Source: CALREJ01 sp035547395 | GTDB taxonomy: Bacteria > Patescibacteriota > Gracilibacteria > Peribacterales > Peribacteraceae | Direction of reading: 5' to 3' | DNA: 64,000 bases | Assembly (NCBI GenBank): GCA_035547395.1 | Contig: DASZVA010000011.1 | Span: forward strand, 1-64,000 | Shown: piece after piece, positions 57,042-64,000 of the stretch | Numbering within the stretch: position 1 is the stretch's first letter | Layout of the letters: each line of letters starts with the position of its first letter | The notes under the pieces: generated by a model | Database searches by the model: none | What the model saw: only the letters and a program-made list of their open reading frames with translations | Told to the model about the DNA's origin: nothing | Made by a program: the position numbers and the translations under genes

Positions 57042-58505
57042 TCACACAAAATCCATTTCCTTCTCAAGTGCGCGCACCTCGCGCAGAAGCTGCGGATCGT
57101 TCTGCAGTTTGCTTTCGATTTTTTCGACGGCATTCATGACGGTCGTGTGATCGCGCCCGTTGAAGAGCTCACCCAAACGCACGTAACTCATGCGCAGATA
57201 TTTCTTGAGCAGAAACATCGCGATCTGACGCGGCATCAGGATCTCGCGGACACGCGATTGTCCGATCATGTCCTGCACGGACACCGAATAGTAGCGCGAG
57301 ACCGCTTCCATCACATCCTGGAATGTGGCGATTCTTCGCGGTGTGATTTCGAATCCAACCGGATGTTCCTCTTCGCGCTGATGCGGATCCTTGTTGAGTT
57401 TGCGCATGATGTCGCTGATGCTCTTAACCGTCGGCATGCGCTGTTCGAGTTCATACTGCGCGACCGCCTGCATCAGGATTCCCTCCAGCTCACGGATGTT
57501 TTTGGACGCGTGCTCGGCGATGAACTGCAGCACCGTCATGTCCATGAAGAGTTCATATTCTTTCGCCTTCTCGACCAGAATCGCGAGGCGCGTTTCGTAG
57601 TCGGGAGCCGAAACATCGGCAATCATGCCGCGCTCAAAGCGCGAGATGAGACGGTCTTCCAGCTGCAATTCCTGCGGCGGACGATCGGCGGAGAGAATCA
57701 CCTGCTTTCGTTCTTCGTAGAGTGCATTGAACGTGTGGAAGAATTCCTCCTGCATGCGCTCTTTGTTGGCGAGGAACTGCACGTCGTCGATGATGAGCAC
57801 ATCGACAGAGCGGTAGCGCCGGCGGAACTGCTCCCACTTCTGGTTCATGACGGTCTCGATCACCTGGTTGGCAAAGTCCTCCGTCGTCGTGTAGACGACC
57901 GTGGCTTTGGGCATCTGCTTGAGGATCGCATTTCCCGTCGCCTGCAGCAAATGCGTTTTGCCGAGCCCGACGCCTCCGTACAGGAAGAGTGGATTGTATT
58001 TGCCGCCCGGCGCGAGCGTCACGGCCTGACAGGCCGCGTATGCGAGGCGGTTGCTCGATCCCACGACGAAATTCTCGAGCGTGTAGCGCGGGTTCAAAAT
58101 TTTGCTGACGATGCCCTCCGCGAGTTTCACCTCCTGCTTGCCGGGGAGTTTTCTCTTTTTTTGCTCCGGGAATGCCTCGAGCAGATCGAACGTCCGCGTA
58201 CGATCGTCCTTAAGTCCCCCGTCGACGTTGTAGACGACCTGCTTTACCGACGGTTGCAGCTCCTGTGCAGCCGTGAGCGTGAGCGCGCGGTAGTGCTCTA
58301 GATGCCAGTTGAGAGACATGGGGAGCGGCAATCCGACGACGAGCGTTCCTTCCTCAAGCCCCAGGACGGTCGTGTCCTTGAACCAGGTGATAAACTGGCT
58401 GCGCGGAATTTTGGATTCGATCTTGCGCAGGATCTCCAGCCAGAGATCCCGGCAGGCAGCCTCCGACAGAGTGCCGGTGTTAAGAGAAGAGACGGACGAC
58501 GTCAT
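57042..58505 (-). CDS. dnaA: Chromosomal replication initiator DnaA
   Basis: 487 residues from ATG 58505 (MTSSVSSLNTGTLSEAACRDLW). Domain I (about 15-95, IESKIPRSQFITWFKDTTVLGLEEGTLVVGLP), a short linker, the AAA+ domain with NPLFLYGGVGLGKTHLLQATGN (Walker A, about 165-185) and IDDVQFLANKERMQEEFFHTFN (Walker B), and the duplex-DNA-binding domain IV with RLGELFNGRDHTTVMNAVEKIES. Its start overlaps the rseP 3' end by 26 nt, so it depends on rseP transcription. dnaN and gyrB are not adjacent. Two inverted DnaA-box-like sites lie upstream of rseP (59610-59635). Confidence 0.97.
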   Translation of the reverse strand: MTSSVSSLNTGTLSEAACRDLWLEILRKIESKIPRSQFITWFKDTTVLGLEEGTLVVGLPLPMSLNWHLEHYRALTLTAAQELQPSVKQVVYNVDGGLKDDRTRTFDLLEAFPEQKKRKLPGKQEVKLAEGIVSKILNPRYTLENFVVGSSNRLAYAACQAVTLAPGGKYNPLFLYGGVGLGKTHLLQATGNAILKQMPKATVVYTTTEDFANQVIETVMNQKWEQFRRRYRSVDVLIIDDVQFLANKERMQEEFFHTFNALYEERKQVILSADRPPQELQLEDRLISRFERGMIADVSAPDYETRLAILVEKAKEYELFMDMTVLQFIAEHASKNIRELEGILMQAVAQYELEQRMPTVKSISDIMRKLNKDPHQREEEHPVGFEITPRRIATFQDVMEAVSRYYSVSVQDMIGQSRVREILMPRQIAMFLLKKYLRMSYVRLGELFNGRDHTTVMNAVEKIESKLQNDPQLLREVRALEKEMDFV

Positions 58506-59598
58506 AGAGTGTGACGATGGCAATCACGAGCAGCAGAATGCCGAACCCGATCGTGTTCGACACCATTTCAACCCGTCTGGTTTTCGGGCGGACAAAAATT
58601 TCAGAAAGAACAAAGATGAGGCGTCCGCCATCGAGCGCCGGAAACGGCAGCACGTTCAACACGGCGAGACTGAGACTGAGCAGTGCGACGAGCCGCAGAT
58701 ACACCATGAATCCTTTTTGCACCGATGCGTAGGTCAGCTGCGCGATGCCGACGATGCCCGTGACGCCCGCTGGCACCTGTCCGTGCTGTGCGAGCGACGA
58801 AAACAGCTTGCCGATGCCGATGATCGTCTGCCCCGTCACGACGCCCGTCTCACGAAGCGAGAGGCGCGCTGCATCAATGATGTTGCGCTGCGGAGCGGAG
58901 AGTTCGAGCGTCGTGGATTCCAGATACACCCCGGTCTTGCCGCTCTCGACGGGAACGGTGACGGTCGAGGGTGCAGATCCTTTGGAATCCGCACGATACG
59001 TGTAGGTCACGGATGTTTTTCCTTTCTGCAGATCGACAACTTCCTGCGGCTGCGTGACGGGCTTTCCGTCGACGCTGAGCAGAAGACTGTTCGGCGGAAT
59101 CTTCGCTTCCTCCGCGCCGCCACCCGTCAAAACATCACTGATCAGAACGCCAAGCTTCATATGTATCTCCCCTCTCGCCGCCGCCGCCTGCATGTCATTC
59201 AGGGAAAGATACGTCGGGATCCAGCGGCCGTACGAAAAACCGAAGAAGAAGATGACGATCGCAAGCAGAAAATTCATCGCCACTCCCGCGAGCAGAATAA
59301 TGCAGCGGGCGAGGATGCTCGCCTGCGTGAAGTTTCCTTTTTTCGGCTGATCCTCTTCACCCGATTCGCCGCGAAGCCGTACGAATCCGCCAAACGGAAT
59401 CCAGTTGAGCGAGAAGATCGTGCCCTGCCATTTGAAAAGCGATTTTGCACGCGGCGGCAGCCCGAACCCGAATTCCTCAACGACGACTCCCGCTTTTCTG
59501 GCTGCGATGAAGTGACCGAACTCGTGAATTAAAATCAGCCCCGTAATCAGGAAGAAAAACGCGACGGCTGACACGACAAAAATCATAAGGACCGTCAT
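58480..59598 (-). CDS. rseP: Site-2 intramembrane zinc metalloprotease RseP
   Basis: 372 residues from ATG 59598 (MTVLMIFVVSAVAFFFLITG). Catalytic HEFGH (about 24-28) lies in the first helix; a PDZ domain (about 130-235, LGVLISDVLTGGGAEEAKIPPNSLLLSVDGKPV) follows, and the C-terminal metal-binding LDG motif is FPALDGGRLIFVLSE. It cleaves membrane-spanning regulators or leftover signal peptides. The usual dxr/cdsA/bamA neighbours are missing; instead it overlaps dnaA by 26 nt, an uncommon coupling. Confidence 0.95.
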   Translation of the reverse strand: MTVLMIFVVSAVAFFFLITGLILIHEFGHFIAARKAGVVVEEFGFGLPPRAKSLFKWQGTIFSLNWIPFGGFVRLRGESGEEDQPKKGNFTQASILARCIILLAGVAMNFLLAIVIFFFGFSYGRWIPTYLSLNDMQAAAARGEIHMKLGVLISDVLTGGGAEEAKIPPNSLLLSVDGKPVTQPQEVVDLQKGKTSVTYTYRADSKGSAPSTVTVPVESGKTGVYLESTTLELSAPQRNIIDAARLSLRETGVVTGQTIIGIGKLFSSLAQHGQVPAGVTGIVGIAQLTYASVQKGFMVYLRLVALLSLSLAVLNVLPFPALDGGRLIFVLSEIFVRPKTRRVEMVSNTIGFGILLLVIAIVTLYDVVRLFS

Positions 59599-59609
59599 CG
59601 TACCGATGC

Positions 59610-59635
59610 TGTGGAAAACGTAAAAGTTTTCCACA
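59610..59635. promoter_or_regulatory. Inverted pair of DnaA-box-like sites upstream of rseP-dnaA
   Basis: TGTGGAAAAC-gtaaaa-GTTTTCCACA: each arm contains TTTTCCACA, one mismatch from the DnaA box TTATCCACA. It lies 12 bp before ATG 59598, where DnaA could regulate its own operon. Confidence 0.6.
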
Positions 59636-59702
59636 CATATTCTGTTGCGACATCCCTGACGAACATGTCGAAGTTCTACAAGGTCAGGTTGAGTACACGC
59701 AA

Positions 59703-60344
59703 TCATCCGACGGCGACAACAAGTGCGTCGACACGTTTCACCCCGCGTTCTTTGAGTGCCTTCGCACATGCATCGAGCGTTGCGCCGGTCGTCGCGATAT
59801 CGTCGACGAGGACGACATGCGACGGCACGTTATCCATGACGCATGCGAACGCATGTTTCATCGCAACCAATCGCGCTGCGCGCGAACGCCTCGCCTGATG
59901 ACCGGTGGGACGCACGCGTGTAAGAAGATGTGCAAGATGCCAGCCGCATTCCTCCGCGACGATCGCCGCGAGCAATGCCGACTGATTGAACCCGCGCTGA
60001 AATTTGCGCGTCCAGTGGAGCGGCACCGGACAGAGAACCGAATCACCGGTGACAGTGAGCAATGCCGACGCGGCGGCGAGCAGCGCACCGAGTTCCCGCT
60101 GCAGTGCCGGCACGCGCCGGTACTTGAACCGGTGAATCGCCAACCGCAGGAGAGGCGACGATTCGTAGGTCGACGCCGCGACAATGCGATCGAGAGATTT
60201 CACTCCCCTGCTTCGCAACTCCGCCGCCTCGATCACGACCGGCCACGAGCGCAGATGTCGTTCTTCCTCCGGCGTGACGTGCATGCCTTCGCGGCCCGTG
60301 AGAGACAGGCGCGGAAAGAGGAAATCGAGGAGTCGTTGCCACAT
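59703..60344 (-). CDS. comF: ComF-family phosphoribosyltransferase-like protein
   Basis: 213 residues from ATG 60344 (MWQRLLDFLFPRLSL); TATGAT ends 6 nt before it, so longer in-frame readings are rejected. It contains PLHWTRKFQRGFNQSALLA and the PRPP-binding loop VVLVDDIATTGATLDAC of type I phosphoribosyltransferases. ComF acts in natural transformation, assisting single-stranded DNA import. The N-terminal CxxC zinc ribbon of typical ComF is absent. With the VirB6-like locus it hints at DNA uptake, but other com genes are not in the window. Confidence 0.9.
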   Translation of the reverse strand: MWQRLLDFLFPRLSLTGREGMHVTPEEERHLRSWPVVIEAAELRSRGVKSLDRIVAASTYESSPLLRLAIHRFKYRRVPALQRELGALLAAASALLTVTGDSVLCPVPLHWTRKFQRGFNQSALLAAIVAEECGWHLAHLLTRVRPTGHQARRSRAARLVAMKHAFACVMDNVPSHVVLVDDIATTGATLDACAKALKERGVKRVDALVVAVG

Positions 60345-60350
60345 GCAAAT

Positions 60351-60356
60351 ATCATA
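60351..60356 (-). promoter_or_regulatory. -10 element of comF (leaderless promoter)
   Basis: TATGAT ending 6 nt before ATG 60344. Confidence 0.6.
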
Positions 60357-60464
60357 GGTGAAAGCAGTATTCTCTCTTGTAGCTCTCAGAATGAATTGGT
60401 ACCCTGCCTCCACCGAATTGCGCGTGAGCAAGCGCTCCCGTGCCGTTCTACCGCTCAATCGAAC

Positions 60465-60480
60465 GGGCAATTAGCTCAGC
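60465..60480 (+). repeat. Duplicated tRNA-Val 5' end
   Basis: GGGCAATTAGCTCAGC, identical to the first 16 nt of tRNA-Val and 109 bp upstream. A D-arm-like GCTAGAGCGC on the minus strand (60525-60534 region) lies between them, suggesting a decayed, partly inverted tRNA copy. Confidence 0.7.
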
Positions 60481-60573
60481 AGGGCCGACATGCGTTTACG
60501 CGAGTCGCAATCAAAAAAAACGCCACGCGCTCTAGCCCGGTCTCGCAATCTTTGACATCATCTCTCCTCCTTC

Positions 60574-60650
60574 GGGCAATTAGCTCAGCTGGCTAGAGCG
60601 CCACATTGACATTGTGGAGGTCACTGGTTCAAGTCCAGTATTGCCCACCA
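60574..60650 (+). tRNA. tRNA-Val (GAC)
   Basis: 77 nt with encoded CCA. Acceptor GGGCAAT/ATTGCCC, discriminator A; anticodon stem CCACA/TGTGG with loop TTGACAT gives GAC; T-loop TTCAAGT. Confidence 0.96.
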
Positions 60651-60757
60651 TTCTCACTCATAAACAGCACCTAAACGCGTTTTAAAAAAATAGTCATCAG
60701 AACACACTACGAGTATTTTGCAATACAGCCAGCATGTCTGAAATGCGGCTTTTTCGC

Positions 60758-60763
60758 TATAAT
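60758..60763 (+). promoter_or_regulatory. -10 element (TATAAT) of the terminal two-gene unit
   Basis: Perfect TATAAT; the leader would be about 15 nt, containing AGAAGGA too far (14 nt) from ATG 60785 to be a standard Shine-Dalgarno site. Confidence 0.55.
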
Positions 60764-60784
60764 AGAAGGATTTCTCACACACAT

Positions 60785-61285
60785 ATGCCGAACACACAAC
60801 CCATCCCCGCTTCCACCGAACCGCCGATCGTGCTGATGAGCTGGCAGGCACCAAGCCGCCCTCATGTCGATCATTCGCGCCGCTGGTACACGGTGAGTGG
60901 AACATTGCTCGTGATCGGCGCAGTCTATGGCATTCTGACCGGATCATGGTCGCTTACGATCGTGCTGGTACTTAGCGGCATGATGTACTTTTTGCTGCGC
61001 AATCACGTCCCCCCGCTCAAGTCGATCAGCATCACGGATAAGGGGGTGCTCTTTGAGCAGCGCTTCGTGAGTTGGACGGACCTTGCGGGATTCTGGATTC
61101 TGGAAACGCCCGGCTATTGCGAGCTGCACATCGTCCCCAAAAAACCGCGCCAGCCGGAGATGGTGATCCTGACCGGCGCCATGAATCTGGAACAGCTGCG
61201 CGTCACGATCGCACCCCATATTCCGGAGCTATTGGACAAAAGGGAGAGTTTTCTTGACGCGCTTATCCGTATTACTAAACTGTAA
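60785..61285 (+). CDS. Small membrane protein with PH-like C-terminal part
   Basis: 166 residues from ATG 60785 (MPNTQPIPASTEPPIV). A cytoplasmic proline-rich start, two membrane helices (about 40-58 and 60-76: TVSGTLLVIGAVYGILTGSW and SLTIVLVLSGMMYFLLRN), then a beta-rich domain (about 80-150; SISITDKGVLFEQRFVSWTDLAGFWILET) whose strand pattern resembles bacterial PH domains, and a C-terminal helix. That fold guess is tentative. Its stop is followed without any gap by the ATG of the next gene, so translation is coupled. Confidence 0.72.
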   Translation: MPNTQPIPASTEPPIVLMSWQAPSRPHVDHSRRWYTVSGTLLVIGAVYGILTGSWSLTIVLVLSGMMYFLLRNHVPPLKSISITDKGVLFEQRFVSWTDLAGFWILETPGYCELHIVPKKPRQPEMVILTGAMNLEQLRVTIAPHIPELLDKRESFLDALIRITKL

Positions 61286-63985
61286 ATGGTGTCACTGCGA
61301 AAGCACTGGCACTTCGCACACGAACACAACCTCTTCGGAGAGAACCGTCTGCTGGCAAGAAAGCTGCCGGATGAAAACAAACCTCAGAGCCAATGGACCA
61401 TGGAGGAAATGTTGGCAGTGGCTGAAGAGCAGATGGGAATTCAGAAAATCAATGCCGCGCTGAATTCGCATATTCAAAATTTTGCGAAAAAGGCGGCGGA
61501 GACGCTGAATCCGGAAATTCTGGAGATGACCAACGAGGATATCGCCCGCGAATTCATTGCAAGTCAGCCGAAGGCAATGCGCGAAACGTACGAAAAACGG
61601 CTCTTTAATCGGAGTACGGATCCCTGGACGCTCTATCCGGAATTCCAGCTGGATATCGAAGATTTGAAGCAGAAGCTGGACGAAGGAATACAGGCTTCCA
61701 AAGAACCCAAGAAACCCGCCGACCCTGCGGAAGCTGGAAAGGGAAAAGATAAGAAAAAAGAAGAAGATCAGGAGGCAATGCAGACGGCAGTCGAGGAAAA
61801 AATCGAGATCGAACAGACAGGTGGGCATGTGGAGACAAATGAAGAAAAGCTCATCAGCGCGGCAAAAGACGTCCGCAAGAAATTCAGAAATCTCTTGAAG
61901 GTGCTGGAGGACAAAGACAACGTGCAGAGGGTTGGCGCGTACGGCTCGCCGGATTTGCAGAGAATTTGGAAGGAGGATACAGAGGAAACGCATAATCAAA
62001 TGGATCGCGTGGCAGCCGATCAGTCATTCGCGGAAGCTATTGAAAAACTGAAAGGAGGAGGCAATCCCGATCTGTTTATTGCGGAATTGGACCACTGGGC
62101 GGGGGGGGAGGGATATGGTTATGCCGATGGTTTTGATAATGTGACAAAAATCGCACGTGCCGTGCGCAACGACAATAAAAATAAAATCGATCACTGGGAC
62201 ACACTGAATGAATCGGACAAACTTGAAATCAATCAAAAAATCTTTGGTGACTCAGCCGTTGTGAACTTTGTGCCAAATATAACGAAAATGCATAAAAACT
62301 TCGACAAGGCGATGGATAAAGCCATCGAGGAATACGACAGAACCGCGTACAAACTGAAACAGGCTGGCGTTGTGGCGGAACATGAAGGAGGAGGTATCGC
62401 CAAGATGCTCACCGGCGTGCGCTTTTATTCGCTCAATGACATCTATCATGGAGCCGTCGAATACTGGGAAGCGCTGAAACACACCTGGGAACACACGCGT
62501 CATACGAAATCCGCCGCCGTCGCCAATGCAATCGGAAACGCCATGCAGTGGCTGCCGTTCTATGGCCGTGAAACGTCTCTGCAGCTCAATCAGAACATCC
62601 GTTCCAAGAACCGCGAAAACACCAGCAAGGAAAAGGAGCGCCTCAAGGAATCCAACGTTTCCTGGCCGGAACTCTTCGGTGAAGACATGCATGGCGGACT
62701 GCTGCACGAATACCTGCACGGATCCAACTACGACTACGCCAGAGCAGTGCTGGAATACGCCGCGAGCCGCGGCTGGCTGTATGACCTGGACGATTGTCTC
62801 AGCTCCGACGTGAAGACGGTCTTCGGCTACACCCTCAATGAAATCTGCGCCGACTGGACGGACATGGAAGTGAAGAACTATTACATCTCGCTGCGCGCCC
62901 AGAACTCCGGCGGACGCGACGACGAAATGGGCAAGGCGGAGAAGGAAATCTTCGACAACCGCGACGTGCCGCTCTTCATCAGTGAAATCGAAAGCGAGTT
63001 GAGCGTCTACAACATCTGGGCGGCGGCGGGTATCTGCAAAAGAGCGATCGATCGCGGACTGTGGGGTGAAATATCGCCATGGGTCACGACGACGCTGATG
63101 GGCAAACTGCGCGACGATCCCATGCTGCGCAAACTCTGCAATGACTCCTTCTTCGACCGCATCGGTAAAATCAGCATGTATACGACGGCACCGACGCTCG
63201 GCTGGCTCAAGGCCGACGGTCGTCCTTTGGATAAGTGGTGCCGGAGAAACGACGAAGACTACCTGAAGGACAGCCATATCGGAAACATCATTCTGCAACT
63301 GGAACACGACGTGCGTGCACTTGCCAAGCATCCGGAGGACTTTGACACGGATGAGGGAAAGGAAAAAATGCGCCTGATGACGGCACGTATTCTCGCCGGC
63401 CAAACAGTCGAAGTGGCGAATGGCAAACACATCAGCATCTTCGAGTCAAAATTCGATACATATCGCGCATCCGTGAGAAATACGTTTGCATCCCCCGCCA
63501 AACCGTACGAGGAAGATTCCGACTACTACGTCGGGCAATCGGAACAGTGGCTGAACCCCGAAAACGTGTGGAAAAAAATCCTCGCCCACAAATCCACCGG
63601 TGAATTCGAGCGTGAAGATCTGGCCAAACCGTTCATTACAAAAGTCGTCGATAAAGCCAAAGAATTGTGTGAGCTATCACACAGTGAGCCCGCGATGAAA
63701 GACGCGTATGATAATTACATCAAAGAAACCCGCACCAAACTGGATTTGTGGCTGATCGGTGCGAAAGCCCATGCCACCGGTGAACGTATCGCTTCCACTG
63801 TGCTCACCGATCAGGAAACCCCAGCCATTACCGCGCTGTACTACAACGGCCTCATCAGCGAAAACGTCATCCAATCCTTCTCAAAGCTTTGGGATGCCGT
63901 CAACAAGCAAATGAAGGAGACGAAGCTGCCCGACGGCACACTCGTCTTCAATAAAACGTCACCGGATTGCCACATCTCCCCTTAA
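61286..63985 (+). CDS. Large hypothetical protein (899 residues)
   Basis: Starts at the base after the upstream stop codon (TAA-ATG), a reinitiation arrangement. No signal peptide or convincing membrane helix. Layout: a helical N-terminal third with a highly charged Lys/Glu linker (about 135-185, KKPADPAEAGKGKDKKKEEDQ), a central region with HGAVEYWEALKHTWEHTRHT and WPELFGEDMHGGLLHEYLHGSNYDY, and a long helical C-terminal half. HxxxYLHG and neighbouring acidic residues might suggest a metal site, but no known motif is complete. No family recognised. It ends 15 bp before the window edge. Confidence 0.78.
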   Translation: MVSLRKHWHFAHEHNLFGENRLLARKLPDENKPQSQWTMEEMLAVAEEQMGIQKINAALNSHIQNFAKKAAETLNPEILEMTNEDIAREFIASQPKAMRETYEKRLFNRSTDPWTLYPEFQLDIEDLKQKLDEGIQASKEPKKPADPAEAGKGKDKKKEEDQEAMQTAVEEKIEIEQTGGHVETNEEKLISAAKDVRKKFRNLLKVLEDKDNVQRVGAYGSPDLQRIWKEDTEETHNQMDRVAADQSFAEAIEKLKGGGNPDLFIAELDHWAGGEGYGYADGFDNVTKIARAVRNDNKNKIDHWDTLNESDKLEINQKIFGDSAVVNFVPNITKMHKNFDKAMDKAIEEYDRTAYKLKQAGVVAEHEGGGIAKMLTGVRFYSLNDIYHGAVEYWEALKHTWEHTRHTKSAAVANAIGNAMQWLPFYGRETSLQLNQNIRSKNRENTSKEKERLKESNVSWPELFGEDMHGGLLHEYLHGSNYDYARAVLEYAASRGWLYDLDDCLSSDVKTVFGYTLNEICADWTDMEVKNYYISLRAQNSGGRDDEMGKAEKEIFDNRDVPLFISEIESELSVYNIWAAAGICKRAIDRGLWGEISPWVTTTLMGKLRDDPMLRKLCNDSFFDRIGKISMYTTAPTLGWLKADGRPLDKWCRRNDEDYLKDSHIGNIILQLEHDVRALAKHPEDFDTDEGKEKMRLMTARILAGQTVEVANGKHISIFESKFDTYRASVRNTFASPAKPYEEDSDYYVGQSEQWLNPENVWKKILAHKSTGEFEREDLAKPFITKVVDKAKELCELSHSEPAMKDAYDNYIKETRTKLDLWLIGAKAHATGERIASTVLTDQETPAITALYYNGLISENVIQSFSKLWDAVNKQMKETKLPDGTLVFNKTSPDCHISP

Positions 63986-64000
63986 AAAATTCGGGGACAG

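Noticed and set aside
59595..59640. Chromosomal origin of replication near dnaA
   Set aside because: Only two imperfect DnaA boxes in one hairpin are visible, with no box cluster or AT-rich unwinding region; autoregulation is the simpler reading.
60370..60465. Possible extra tRNA on the minus strand (D-arm-like GAGCGGTAGAACGGC)
   Set aside because: No pairing acceptor stem or T-arm with a TTC loop can be found; at most a tRNA remnant.
62252..63430. 392-codon minus-strand frame opposite the 899-residue protein
   Set aside because: Antisense shadow; the plus-strand frame is longer, has coupled translation with the upstream gene and protein-like composition.

Overview
Organism: the window (GC-rich, genetic code 11, UGA used as a stop) looks like part of the compact chromosome of a Candidate Phyla Radiation bacterium, most plausibly of the Peregrinibacteria/Peribacteria group. 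That placement is inference. It rests on secreted DUF11 giants with poly-serine linkers, a VirB6/TrbL-like membrane protein of CPR type, CPR-style intergenic palindromes, very short spacers, and many large proteins without recognisable relatives. Layout, left to right: 1-3.4 kb, minus-strand NUDIX-NUDIX-recG run; 3.5-8.3 kb, two small unknowns, miaA (with a decayed second copy of its 3' end beside it), clpP, a DoxX-like protein and tgt; 8.3-14.1 kb, accessory block with a fatty acid desaturase, rplU, an ArsR-type regulator divergent from a DoxX-like membrane protein, a YflT-like protein, an FAD oxidoreductase and tRNA-Gln; 14.5-24.4 kb, two paralogous secreted surface proteins of 2093 and 1122 residues; 24.4-39.1 kb, pth, a HEPN-like plus PH-domain pair, lepB, secE-nusG, murJ, an SLH-domain protein, murC, a DivIC-like protein, initiator tRNA, rpmA, a LigT-type protein, lepA, a CsaB-like pyruvyltransferase, rplS and a HTH/nucleotidyltransferase-like regulator; 39.3-42.5 kb, a VirB6-like polytopic protein and partner; 42.5-50.7 kb, infB, a DHH phosphoesterase, an AstE/aspartoacylase-like hydrolase, a large unknown, tRNA-Pro and enolase; 50.7-56.3 kb, an envelope run (LPSSG-tailed membrane protein, corA, two small membrane proteins, lgt-like) then thrS; 56.3-60.7 kb, a RAYT transposase bracketed by REP hairpins, dnaA, rseP, comF, tRNA-Val; 60.8-64 kb, a translationally coupled pair of unknowns. 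How genes work together: the content is mostly information processing (IF-2, EF-4, L19, L21, L27, NusG, ThrRS, MiaA, Tgt, Pth, DnaA) and cell envelope building (MurC, MurJ, SecE, LepB, Lgt-like, RseP). The SLH protein and the CsaB-like enzyme suggest an S-layer held by pyruvylated wall polymer. The DUF11 proteins would be displayed on the same surface. The most striking system-level signal is transcriptional: at least fourteen genes have a TATAAT-like -10 box ending only 6-9 nt before the start codon, which predicts leaderless mRNAs. Three monocistronic metabolic genes (desaturase, FAD oxidoreductase, AstE-like) instead carry Shine-Dalgarno sites and their own hairpin terminators, as expected of imported genes. 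Other highlights are an intergenic repeat translated in frame inside RecG, an interleaved A-B-C/A'-B'-C' bidirectional hairpin element between convergent genes, a Tgt lacking all zinc ligands, and an initiator tRNA with an AGG/CCU anticodon stem.
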